Position numbers and translations under genes: made by a program. From NCBI GenBank assembly GCA_016874035.1, contig VGVM01000012.1:1-53023 (forward strand): 53,023 bases of DNA, given 5' to 3'. Below, one piece after another: positions 44,057 through 52,209 of the stretch. Source of the DNA: Gemmatimonadota bacterium. GTDB taxonomy: Bacteria; Gemmatimonadota; Gemmatimonadetes; Gemmatimonadales; Gemmatimonadaceae. The notes under the pieces were generated by a model, which searched no databases, was not told the DNA's origin, and saw only the letters and a program-made list of their open reading frames with translations. Every line of letters begins with the position of its first letter. Position 1 is the first letter of the stretch.

Positions 44057-45607
44057 ATGACGATGCGCGAAAAGCTCGACCTGCTCGAACGCCGGATCGC
44101 CGAGTCGGAGCAGGGTGGCGGTGCCGAACGGATCAAGGCGCAGCATGCCAAGGGCAAGCTCTCGGCCCGAGAGCGTCTCGACGCGCTGCTCGATGAGGGC
44201 TCGTTCGTCGAGTTGGATCGGTTCGTCACGCATCGCTCGAGCGATTTCGGGCTCGACGCGCAGCGTCCGTACGGCGACGGGGTCGTGACGGGCTTCGGCC
44301 GGATTGACGGGCGACTCGTGTACGTCTTCTCGCAGGACTTCACGGTGTACGGCGGGTCGCTGTCCGAGACGCACGCCGAGAAGATCTGCAAGGTCATGGA
44401 TCTCGCGGTCCGGAACGGCGCCCCGATGATCGGGCTGAACGATTCCGGCGGCGCGCGAATCCAGGAGGGCGTCGTGTCGCTTGGCGGGTACGCGGACATC
44501 TTCCTGCGGAACACGATGGCCTCCGGTGTGATCCCGCAGGTCTCGGCGATCCTCGGGCCCTGCGCCGGCGGTGCGGTGTATTCGCCGGCGATCACCGACT
44601 TCGTCTTCATGACCCGCGGGACGAGTTACATGTTCGTCACGGGCCCGAATGTCGTGAAGACCGTCACGCACGAAGACGTCACGATGGAGCAGCTCGGCGG
44701 CGCGGACACCCATGGCGGCACAAGCGGCGTCTCGCACTTCACGTCATCGAGCGAACTCGAATGCCTCGACGGCATCCGGCGCCTGATGGCGTTCCTGCCG
44801 TCGAACAACGTGGACACGCCGCCGCGCGGCGCGGGCCGCGACCCGCGCGACCGACGCGACGAGTCGCTGCGGGGCGTGGTGCCGGACAACGCGAACAAGC
44901 CGTATGACATGCACGAGGTGCTCAAGCGCATCGTGGACGACGGGGATTTCCTCGAGGTCCAGGCCGACTTCGCACAGAACATCATCTGCGGCTTCGCGCA
45001 CCTGGGCGCGTTCAGCGTGGGCGTGATCGCCAACCAACCAGCCGTGCTCGCCGGCGTACTCGACATCAACGCCAGCATGAAGGCGGCGCGGTTCATCCGG
45101 TTCTGCGACGCGTTCAACATCCCGATCGTGACCTTCGAGGACGTGCCCGGATTCCTCCCGGGGCTGGCCCAGGAGCACGGCGGCATCATCCGGCATGGCG
45201 CGAAGCTCCTGTACGCGTATTGCGAGGCGACCGTGCCCAAGCTGACGGTGATCACGCGCAAGGCGTATGGGGGTGCGTACGACGTCATGAGTTCGAAGCA
45301 CATCCGGGGCGACTACAACGTCGCGTGGCCGACGGCAGAGGTCGCCGTCATGGGCCCCAAGGGGGCGGTCGAGATCCTGTTCCGGAAGGAAATCGCCGAG
45401 GCCAGCGACCCGGTCGCGGCCACCGACCAGCGCGTGGCCGAATACACGGAGAAGTTCGCCAACCCGTACATCGCGGCGGCCCGCGGCTTTGTGGACGACA
45501 TCATCGATCCGGCCGACACTCGCCCGCGGCTGATCGAGGCGCTCGAGTCGCTGCAGGGGAAACGCGACCGCAACCCGCCGAAGAAGCACGGCAACATCCC
45601 GCTGTGA
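44057..45607 (+). CDS. Acyl-CoA carboxylase carboxyltransferase subunit (PccB-type)
   Basis: A 516-residue crotonase-fold carboxyltransferase. N-half: [45 protein letters not shown] and [17 protein letters not shown]-half: [42 protein letters not shown] and [14 protein letters not shown]. It transfers carboxyl from biotin to an acyl-CoA; the sequence type points to propionyl-CoA rather than acetyl-CoA carboxylase. Biotin carboxylase and BCCP genes follow, so a complete enzyme is encoded. Confidence 0.92.
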   Translation: MTMREKLDLLERRIAESEQGGGAERIKAQHAKGKLSARERLDALLDEGSFVELDRFVTHRSSDFGLDAQRPYGDGVVTGFGRIDGRLVYVFSQDFTVYGGSLSETHAEKICKVMDLAVRNGAPMIGLNDSGGARIQEGVVSLGGYADIFLRNTMASGVIPQVSAILGPCAGGAVYSPAITDFVFMTRGTSYMFVTGPNVVKTVTHEDVTMEQLGGADTHGGTSGVSHFTSSSELECLDGIRRLMAFLPSNNVDTPPRGAGRDPRDRRDESLRGVVPDNANKPYDMHEVLKRIVDDGDFLEVQADFAQNIICGFAHLGAFSVGVIANQPAVLAGVLDINASMKAARFIRFCDAFNIPIVTFEDVPGFLPGLAQEHGGIIRHGAKLLYAYCEATVPKLTVITRKAYGGAYDVMSSKHIRGDYNVAWPTAEVAVMGPKGAVEILFRKEIAEASDPVAATDQRVAEYTEKFANPYIAAARGFVDDIIDPADTRPRLIEALESLQGKRDRNPPKKHGNIPL

Positions 45608-45617
45608 GCGTGCGGTC

Positions 45618-47141
45618 GTGCTGAAGAAAGTCCTGGTTGCGAATCGGGGCGAAATCGCCCTGCGCGTCGTTCGCGCGTGCCAGGAACTGGGGATCCGCTC
45701 GGTCGCCGTATACTCCGACGCCGATGCGCACGCGCCGCACGTGCGCGAGGCGGACGAGGCGGTGCACATCGGCCCCGCGCCCTCACGCGAGAGCTACCTC
45801 GATGGTGAGCGGATCATCGCCGCCGCCAAGGCGGCGGGCGCGGATGCGGTGCATCCCGGGTACGGTTTCCTTTCCGAGCGTGAATGGTTTGCGCGCGCGG
45901 TGCGCGAGGCCGGCCTCGTCTGGGTCGGCCCTCCGGCGGAGGCCATCGCCGCCATGGGGTCGAAGACCGCAGCGCGGACGCTGGCCGTGGCGCACGATGT
46001 GCCCGTCGTGCCGGGCACCACCGAGGCGCTCCCCGACGCGGCTGCCGCCAAGAAGGTCGCGAAAACATTCGGCTATCCCGTGCTGCTCAAGGCCGCTGCC
46101 GGTGGGGGCGGGAAGGGCATGCGCGTCGTTCGGACTGCTGCCGAGCTTCCGGAAGCGTGGGAGTCCGCGCGGCGCGAGGCGCGCAACGCGTTCGGCGACG
46201 ACGCGGTCTACGTCGAGAAGTACATCGAAGGACCGCGGCACGTGGAAATCCAGGTGCTCGCCGATCACCACGGCACGGTGATCGCGCTCGGCGAGCGCGA
46301 GTGCTCGGTGCAGCGCCGCCACCAGAAGATGATCGAGGAAGCGCCGAGCCCGGCGGTGTCGCCGGAGCTCCGCGCGCGCATGGGTGCCGCGGCCGTCCGC
46401 GCGGCGAAGGCCGCCGGCTACCGGAATGCGGGAACCTGCGAGTTCCTGCTTGCGCGCGATGGCAACTTCTATTTCCTCGAGATGAACACGCGGATCCAGG
46501 TTGAGCACCCGGTCACGGAACTCGTGACCGGCGTGGACCTGGTACAGTGGCAGCTGCGGATCGCCGGCGGCGAGCGCATCCCATTCCCCGACACGATGGA
46601 GCCGCGCGGCTGGGCGATCGAGTGCCGGATTACGAGTGAAGATCCGACCAACGGCTTCCTCCCCTCGACGGGGCGCATCGAGTGCCTGCACGTGCCGTCC
46701 GGGCCCGGGGTGCGGTGGGACGGGGGCGTCGAATCCGGCTCCGAGGTCGGGCTGCACTACGATCCCATGCTCGCCAAGCTCATCGTGTGGGGATCGAGCC
46801 GCGAACAGGCGGTGGACCGCATGCATCGGGCGCTGCGGGAGTTGATCGTCGCCGGGGTGGAAACCTCACGCGAGTTCCACCTCCGGGTCATGGAGGACGC
46901 GGAGTTTCGCGCCGGTGCGATTGACATCCAGTGGTTGGAGCGGCGCCTGCCGTCGCTGCTCGGCGCGGCGCCCTCGGTCGCGGAACGGCAGGCGGCGGCG
47001 ATCGCCGCCGCGCTCATCGCCGACGCGGACCGGCGGGGCACGCGTCACACTGCGCAAGCTGTCGCGAGCGAGTCCGCGAGCGGTGCGGGGGTGGCCAGTG
47101 CCTGGGCGACGCTGGCTCGACGCGAGGCGTTGCGGCCATGA
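45618..47141 (+). CDS. accC: Biotin carboxylase subunit
   Basis: A 507-residue ATP-grasp biotin carboxylase. Seen: KVLVANRGEIALRVVRACQELG, HPGYGFLSE, the glycine-rich AAAGGGGKGMRVV ATP loop, CSVQRRHQKMIEEAP, FLEMNTRIQVEHPVTE and the C-terminal HYDPMLAKL. It is longer than a 450-residue AccC because of an Ala-rich tail after about 455. There is no biotinyl domain; that is supplied by the separate BCCP at 48385. GTG 45618 follows the carboxyltransferase by ten bases. The symbol denotes subunit type only. Confidence 0.92.
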   Translation: MLKKVLVANRGEIALRVVRACQELGIRSVAVYSDADAHAPHVREADEAVHIGPAPSRESYLDGERIIAAAKAAGADAVHPGYGFLSEREWFARAVREAGLVWVGPPAEAIAAMGSKTAARTLAVAHDVPVVPGTTEALPDAAAAKKVAKTFGYPVLLKAAAGGGGKGMRVVRTAAELPEAWESARREARNAFGDDAVYVEKYIEGPRHVEIQVLADHHGTVIALGERECSVQRRHQKMIEEAPSPAVSPELRARMGAAAVRAAKAAGYRNAGTCEFLLARDGNFYFLEMNTRIQVEHPVTELVTGVDLVQWQLRIAGGERIPFPDTMEPRGWAIECRITSEDPTNGFLPSTGRIECLHVPSGPGVRWDGGVESGSEVGLHYDPMLAKLIVWGSSREQAVDRMHRALRELIVAGVETSREFHLRVMEDAEFRAGAIDIQWLERRLPSLLGAAPSVAERQAAAIAAALIADADRRGTRHTAQAVASESASGAGVASAWATLARREALRP

Positions 47142-48388
47142 GGACGGGCCGCGCGGAAGCACGGGAGTCGCGGATCGCCGTGCTCGAGATCGAGTCCATC
47201 GCGGCCGGCGGCGACGGCGTCGCGCGAGAGAACGGACTGGTGACGTTCGTCCCGCGAACTGCCCCCGGGGATCGCGTGCGAGCGACGGTGACGGTTGCGG
47301 GCCGCCTCGCGCGCGGCCAGGTGGTGGAGGTGCTGAGCCCGGCGGCATGTCGCGCGACACCCACATGTCCGCACTATGCCACGGACGCGTGCGGCGGTTG
47401 CCAGCTCCAGCACCTCAGCCTCGACGCGCAGCGCAACGCGAAGCGGGTGATCGTGCGCGATGCCCTGACGCGAATCGGGAAGCGTCCCATCGCGCTGCCC
47501 CCGATTCGCGGGGGTGCCGCCACGCGCTATCGCAGCCGCATCGCACTCGCATTGCGTCGTGAAGGTTCCGCAATGCCGTGGACAGGCGGTTTTCACCGCT
47601 TCGACAATCCCGACTCGGTGTTCGAACTCCGCGACTGTGCCGTAGCCGATGAGCGCTTGGTCCAGGTATGGCAGGCGATCCGACCCCACGCGCGGCTGTT
47701 TCCGCGGACCCGCGCGCTGCGCCTGACCATCCGGCTGGCCGGCGACGGCGTCGCGCTGGTCGTCGAGGGGGCGGACCGGTGGAACGAGGACGACCCGCGC
47801 GAGCTGCTGGCTCAGGTCCCGACGATCCGCTCAGTGTGGTGGGTACGGCCCGACGGGTCGAAGGCCCTGGCCGCCGGTGTGCGGGACGCCGCGCCCGCCT
47901 TTGTCCAGGTCAACGCCGAGGTGGGCGCCATGCTGCGGGCGCATGTCGAATCGGCCGTGAGAGCCGTCGCGCCCGGACATGTCGTGGACGCGTATGCGGG
48001 CGTTGGCGAGCTCACGACAGCCCTGGGCGCGTCTGGTGTGCGCTGCACGGCGATCGAACTCGACGCAGAAGCGGTGGAGGAACTCCGGCAGCGTGTCGCG
48101 GCGCCCTCGGTGGTGATCGCGGGGCGCGTCGAAGATTCGATCGCGGTGGCGCTTCCCGCCGACGTCATCGTGCTCAACCCCCCGCGCGCCGGCGTCGGCC
48201 CGGGCGTCTGCGACGCCGTCAACGCGTCCAACGCGCGTGTGGTGATTTACGTGTCGTGCGACCCGGCGACCCTCGCCCGGGACCTGGCGCGGATGCCGCG
48301 CTGGGCGATCGCCGACGTGATGTTGTTCGACATGTTCCCCCAGACAGCGCACGTGGAAACCGTGGTGTGCCTGGAGCGAGCCGCGTGA
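47138..48388 (+). CDS. TrmA/RlmD-family RNA 5-methyluridine methyltransferase
   Basis: A 416-residue SAM enzyme. An N-terminal TRAM domain (about 10-70) is followed by a cysteine set for a 4Fe-4S cluster (ATPTCPHYATDACGGCQLQHL and later LRDCAV). The methyltransferase domain has FVQVNAEVGAML, VVDAYAGVGELTTAL, LNPPRAGVGPGV and the catalytic-loop VSCDPATLARDL. It should methylate a uridine in 23S rRNA or tRNA; which site is unknown. It overlaps its neighbours by four bases on both sides, lying inside the carboxylase operon. Confidence 0.88.
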   Translation: MRTGRAEARESRIAVLEIESIAAGGDGVARENGLVTFVPRTAPGDRVRATVTVAGRLARGQVVEVLSPAACRATPTCPHYATDACGGCQLQHLSLDAQRNAKRVIVRDALTRIGKRPIALPPIRGGAATRYRSRIALALRREGSAMPWTGGFHRFDNPDSVFELRDCAVADERLVQVWQAIRPHARLFPRTRALRLTIRLAGDGVALVVEGADRWNEDDPRELLAQVPTIRSVWWVRPDGSKALAAGVRDAAPAFVQVNAEVGAMLRAHVESAVRAVAPGHVVDAYAGVGELTTALGASGVRCTAIELDAEAVEELRQRVAAPSVVIAGRVEDSIAVALPADVIVLNPPRAGVGPGVCDAVNASNARVVIYVSCDPATLARDLARMPRWAIADVMLFDMFPQTAHVETVVCLERAA

Positions 48389-48888
48389 AGTATGTCGTAG
48401 ATCTCGACGGCGTTCGCCACGTGGTCGAACTCGACGGCGCAACGGCGCGCGTGGATGGCGGTGCGCCCGTGGCGGTCGCGCTGGCGGACGTGGCCTCCAC
48501 ACCGCTGCGGCTGGTCTCGGTCGGGACCGCGGTCCATCGCGTGACCGCCCGCCGGGACGGGCCGCGCGGGAAGTACATCGTGCACATTGACGGCCGGCGT
48601 TATGCCGTGGACGCGGTGGACGAACGCACGCGCGCGGTGCGCGACATGGCCGAGGCGTCGCGGCCGGCGACGGGGAATCGCCCGTTGGTTGCCCCGATGC
48701 CGGGGCTCGTGGTCAAGGTGCATGTGGGAGCGGGCGACGCCGTCTCCGCCGGCCAGCCACTCGTGACCATCGAGGCGATGAAGATGGAAAACGAGCTACG
48801 GGCGGCGGCGGACGGGGTCGTCGGCGAGGTGCACGTGGCGCCCGGCAAGCCGGTGGAGAAAGGCGCGACGCTAGTCTCGTTTCGCTGA
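48385..48888 (+). CDS. Biotin carboxyl carrier protein (acyl-CoA carboxylase)
   Basis: A 167-residue protein. Residues about 1-85 form a beta-rich linker domain, like that before the biotinyl domain in acyl-CoA carboxylase alpha chains (VHRVTARRDGPRGKYIVHIDGRRYAVD). Residues 95-167 form the biotinyl domain with APMPGLVVKVHV and the biotin lysine in EAMKMENE. It shuttles carboxyl-biotin between the two upstream enzymes. GTG 48385 overlaps the methyltransferase stop. It converges with the kinase gene, overlapping it by 18 bases. Confidence 0.9.
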   Translation: MKYVVDLDGVRHVVELDGATARVDGGAPVAVALADVASTPLRLVSVGTAVHRVTARRDGPRGKYIVHIDGRRYAVDAVDERTRAVRDMAEASRPATGNRPLVAPMPGLVVKVHVGAGDAVSAGQPLVTIEAMKMENELRAAADGVVGEVHVAPGKPVEKGATLVSFR

Positions 48889-50199
48889 CGCCGCCACTTC
48901 GATCCGCTTCCGGATCAGGGCGGCGACTTCGACCAGGTCGAACGGTTTCCAGATCGTGTCTTCGAGGGGCGGTACGCGACCCGGCGCGCCCGGGGACTCG
49001 GCGTATCCCGACATGAACAGGATCGGGATACGCGGTGCGCGCGCCCGCAGCTCCTGCGCGAGTTCGAGTCCCGTGCGTCCGGGCATCCTGACATCGGTGA
49101 GGACCAGCGCCACCGCCCACTGTTCGCGCTCCATGATCTCAACGGCTTCCGTGGCGTCAGCGGCGGGGAGCGCCCTGAATCCGACGCGATCCAGGTACCG
49201 GGCGAGCGCCGTGCGAATGGGCGCCTCGTCGTCAACGATCAGGACGGCACGGGCCGCCCCGTCGACTTGCGGCGGCTCGGGGAGGGCCGGGGCGTGCACG
49301 GCACCGGTGTCCGCCAGTGGAAACAGTATCGACATCGACGTGCCGGCCTGCGGTGCACTGTCAACGACGATGTGACCGCCCGACGAGCTGACGATCCCGG
49401 CGACCGTGGAGAGCCCGAGGCCGGTGCCGCCGGCGCCCTCCTTGGTGGTGAAGAACGGTTCGAAGATCTGGCTCTGCGTGGCCGCATCCATTCCGGATCC
49501 TTCGTCGCGCACCTGCAGGAGCGCCCAGCTGCCGGTTGGCACGCCGCGGGCGTGCAGCGTTGATTCGGGGGTGACGCTCACCCGACGCGTCGCGACGGTG
49601 ATTGTGCTCGCAATCGGCGATGCATCGCGCGCGTTGATCGCGAGGTTGAGCAGGACCTGTTCGAGCTGGCCGTCCGCGAGCGACACCACCGCGCCGTCGT
49701 CGTTGAGTTCCCAGTGCAAGGTCGTGTCCGATACGACCAACTGGCGAAGCATCGGCTGCATGGATCGCACGGCGGGGGTCAGCTCGACGGGCCGCAGCAC
49801 GGGCGACTGGCTGCGGCTGAACGTGAGCAACCGCTTGACGATCGTCGCGGCGCGCTGTGTGGAATGTTCGATCTGCCGCGCCTCGCCCGACACGTCGGTG
49901 GCAACGCCGGTGCGCAGCAACTGCGCGTGGCCGGAAATGCCGGCAAGGATGTTGTTGAAGTCATGCGCGATCCCGCCGGCGAGGCGCCCGACGGCTTCGA
50001 GCTTCTGCGATTGCCAGAGCTGCTGCTGCAAGCCGATCCGGCTTGCCACCAGCTCGTCGATTTCGCGGCGGGCGAGCCGCTGGCGCACGAGTGCCAGCAG
50101 CACGAGCACGACGGCGCCAAAACTCGACGCCGTGCGCGGGCCGAGCGGCCCGGCGTCCCGCATCGCTTCGGCGGCCAGCGGGATCAACGATGCGAGCAT
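48871..50199 (-). CDS. Hybrid histidine kinase (TM-HisKA-HATPase-REC)
   Basis: A 442-residue protein. Two hydrophobic stretches at the N-terminus (about 1-15 and 24-40) precede a helix RQRLARREIDELVASR. The H-box is LAGGIAHDFNNIL; the HATPase has LNLAINARDAS, QVRDEGSGMD, IFEPFFTTKEG and GTGLGLSTVAG. The C-terminal receiver has VLIVDDEAPIRTAL, Asp in LVLTDVRMPG and Lys in IWKPFDL. ATG 50199 overlaps the end of the 8-TM gene by 16 bases, and in-frame TGA lies 33-36 bases further up. The two genes probably derive from one. Confidence 0.82.
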   Translation of the reverse strand: MLASLIPLAAEAMRDAGPLGPRTASSFGAVVLVLLALVRQRLARREIDELVASRIGLQQQLWQSQKLEAVGRLAGGIAHDFNNILAGISGHAQLLRTGVATDVSGEARQIEHSTQRAATIVKRLLTFSRSQSPVLRPVELTPAVRSMQPMLRQLVVSDTTLHWELNDDGAVVSLADGQLEQVLLNLAINARDASPIASTITVATRRVSVTPESTLHARGVPTGSWALLQVRDEGSGMDAATQSQIFEPFFTTKEGAGGTGLGLSTVAGIVSSSGGHIVVDSAPQAGTSMSILFPLADTGAVHAPALPEPPQVDGAARAVLIVDDEAPIRTALARYLDRVGFRALPAADATEAVEIMEREQWAVALVLTDVRMPGRTGLELAQELRARAPRIPILFMSGYAESPGAPGRVPPLEDTIWKPFDLVEVAALIRKRIEVAASAKRD

Positions 50200-51038
50200 C
50201 GCCGCGGCGACCAGGCGATCGACCGTGCGGGTGTTGCCGGAGGTTCCTCAGCCGGCGGCCGGTAGTAGCAGTGCCGGTCGGCGGCGATCACCTGCAGGAG
50301 GATGGCCAGCCCATACCACACGTCGAGCAGCGAGCCGGGTTGGTAACTGCCGTCGAGCAGTTGGTCCTCGATCACGAGGTCGGCGGCCAGCATCATGGCC
50401 GCCGCAATCGCCATGCGCGGCATCGCGCCCGGTGCGAGGCCCTGTGGCGAGCGCAGCCACACCGCCGTCGCGAACATCAGGGTTGCACTGCTCGCGGCCA
50501 GGTCGGCGATGAGAAGCGCGGCGCCCCCGCTGTCGTCGTACACCGTCGTGACCAGCCGCGCGGCGATGAAATACCACGCGATGCTGAGAGAGGCCACGGC
50601 AAGCGCGGCCGCGTCGATCCAGTCGCCCGGACGCCCGCGCACGCCGCCCTTCGGCGCCATCATGCGCCAGTACCCGGCGAGTGTCAGCACGCTCTGCGGG
50701 ACCGTCCACGCCAGGTAAGTACTGTTCTCCGTCTCGACGCCGGTGAGGTCGCTGTACACCCAGGTGGCGTTCCCGAACACGGCGAATGCCTGGCCGGCGG
50801 CGAGCAGGTACCACCCCCGCGCGAGATGCCGATCGACCGAGCAGCGCGCCGCCCACCAGAGGGCGAGCGTCAGCGTCACGCGGAAGACCATGTACGCCGT
50901 GTCTGCGATCGCCGGGAACGGCGGCGACTTGTCGCGCACGAGCCCCAAGACGATCGCGTAGGCCGCCAGGTAGGCCGCAAGGAACAGCACTTTGCGGGTC
51001 GGGGGGACGAACAGGGCCTGGCGGGTTACGAGCGGCAT
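50184..51038 (-). CDS. 8-TM sensory membrane protein, probably split from the kinase
   Basis: A 284-residue protein with about eight hydrophobic helices (for example VLFLAAYLAAYAIVLGLV, GWYLLAAGQAFAVFGNATWVY, IDAAALAVASLSIAWYFIAA, LLDVWYGLAILLQVIAA). It resembles the multi-TM sensor modules that precede GGDEF or kinase domains. It ends with an unrelated, Arg/Pro-rich stretch RPPAEEPPATPARS.... The kinase gene continues in another frame with two more TM helices. Joined, they would form a 10-TM sensor hybrid kinase, so a frameshift or a coupled two-gene arrangement is likely. Confidence 0.65.
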   Translation of the reverse strand: MPLVTRQALFVPPTRKVLFLAAYLAAYAIVLGLVRDKSPPFPAIADTAYMVFRVTLTLALWWAARCSVDRHLARGWYLLAAGQAFAVFGNATWVYSDLTGVETENSTYLAWTVPQSVLTLAGYWRMMAPKGGVRGRPGDWIDAAALAVASLSIAWYFIAARLVTTVYDDSGGAALLIADLAASSATLMFATAVWLRSPQGLAPGAMPRMAIAAAMMLAADLVIEDQLLDGSYQPGSLLDVWYGLAILLQVIAADRHCYYRPPAEEPPATPARSIAWSPRRCSHR

Positions 51039-51116
51039 GGGGTGGCCCCAAAACGACCGCCGTGCGGGTCACGCGACAAGGGCAGCGGCCGGTTGCTTCA
51101 CCGACAGCCGCCGGCG

Positions 51117-51145
51117 TTGACCTGAGCTAAGTCATTGTGTAGCTT
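51117..51145 (+). promoter_or_regulatory. Probable sigma70 promoter of rplM-rpsI
   Basis: TTGACC (51117-51122, five of six to TTGACA), spacer of exactly 17, and TAGCTT (51140-51145). The start site would lie near 51152, leaving about 114 leader bases before rplM. The surrounding gap (51039-51265) holds no other gene. Confidence 0.5.
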
Positions 51146-51265
51146 CAAGGTCTGTCAAAAATCCCTTCGGGGTGCCAAGACCCGGGTTGCAGCCCGCACC
51201 GGTGAGGCGTGGTTCGTACCGTGGGTGCGCGATGCGCACGCCACACAGCAGGTGATTCGGTTTCA

Positions 51266-51715
51266 ATGTCCACGTATTCGGCACGACCCGCCGACGTTGA
51301 ACGCAAGTGGTTCATCGTTGACGCGGAAGGGGTGGTCCTGGGGCGCCTCGCCAGCGAGGTCGCGAAGGTCCTCCGAGGCAAGCACAAGCCCATGTTCACG
51401 CCGCACATTGACACGGGCGACAACGTCATCGTGATCAACGCGTCCAAGGTTCGCCTGACCGGCCGGAAGGCTGAGCAGAAGACCTACTTCGCCCACACGG
51501 GCTACATGGGTCACGAGCGTCACGACCCGATCGGCACCGTGCTGGCGAAGCATCCGGAGCGCGTGATCGAGAAGGCCGTGTTCGGCATGCTCCCGAAGAA
51601 TGCGCTCGCGCGCCAGGTGCTTCGGCTCAAGCTCCGTGTCTATCCGGGCACCGAGCACCCGCACAAGGCGCAGCAACCCGCGCCGCTCACGTTCGGCAAG
51701 CAGGGGGGCAAGTAA
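51266..51715 (+). CDS. rplM: 50S ribosomal protein L13
   Basis: A 149-residue protein. The core motifs are [56 protein letters not shown] and HPHKAQQP, all L13 hallmarks. ATG 51266 ([12 protein letters not shown]) follows an AGGTGAT about ten bases upstream; an in-frame start 19 codons earlier lies in the leader. rpsI follows immediately after the stop. Confidence 0.95.
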   Translation: MSTYSARPADVERKWFIVDAEGVVLGRLASEVAKVLRGKHKPMFTPHIDTGDNVIVINASKVRLTGRKAEQKTYFAHTGYMGHERHDPIGTVLAKHPERVIEKAVFGMLPKNALARQVLRLKLRVYPGTEHPHKAQQPAPLTFGKQGGK

Positions 51716-52108
51716 ATGAGCGACGCAGCGATTCACTCGATCGGACGCCGCAAGGAAGCGGTGTGCCGTGTGTACCTCCGCGCCGGGTCCGGCAAGTGGG
51801 ATGTCAACGGGCGCACGCTCGGCGATTATTTCCCGCGGCCGACGCTGGTGACGGCGATCCAGCAGCCGTTTACCGCGACGGACACGCTCGGTCGGTTCGA
51901 CGTGCAGGCCAACCTCTCCGGCGGCGGCTCGAACGGCCAGGCGGGAGCACTGCGCCTCGCCGTGGCGCGCGCGCTCGTCAAGATTGACGAGGCGCATCGC
52001 CGGAAGCTGCGTGACCTCGGCCTCCTGACGCGCGACGCCCGAGCGGTCGAGCGCAAGAAGCCGGGTCGTCCGAAGGCCCGCAAGCGGTTCCAGTTCAGCA
52101 AGCGCTAG
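51716..52108 (+). CDS. rpsI: 30S ribosomal protein S9
   Basis: A 130-residue protein starting (MSDAA)IHSIGRRKEAVCRVYLRAGSG and ending in the basic tail KARKRFQFSKR that contacts the P-site tRNA. GGGSNGQAGALRLAVARAL is the S9 signature. The ATG directly abuts the rplM TAA, the usual rplM-rpsI pair. Confidence 0.97.
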   Translation: MSDAAIHSIGRRKEAVCRVYLRAGSGKWDVNGRTLGDYFPRPTLVTAIQQPFTATDTLGRFDVQANLSGGGSNGQAGALRLAVARALVKIDEAHRRKLRDLGLLTRDARAVERKKPGRPKARKRFQFSKR

Positions 52109-52209
52109 TTCACCCATCTCTCAGGGGCGATGAGCCGAGGCCGGGTGCCGCGCGAGCGGTCGGCCAACGCGATGAGTCGCCCCGACGACACCAACCCACG
52201 ACGGACACC
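52109..52209 (+). promoter_or_regulatory. rpsI-rpsB intergenic region, possible rpsB leader
   Basis: A 101-base gap without coding features. GGGGCGA (52126-52132) is complementary to TCGCCCC just upstream of the rpsB start region, enclosing a GC-rich segment. rpsB leaders regulate S2 synthesis in other bacteria, but nothing here proves that. No convincing terminator or promoter is visible. Confidence 0.25.
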
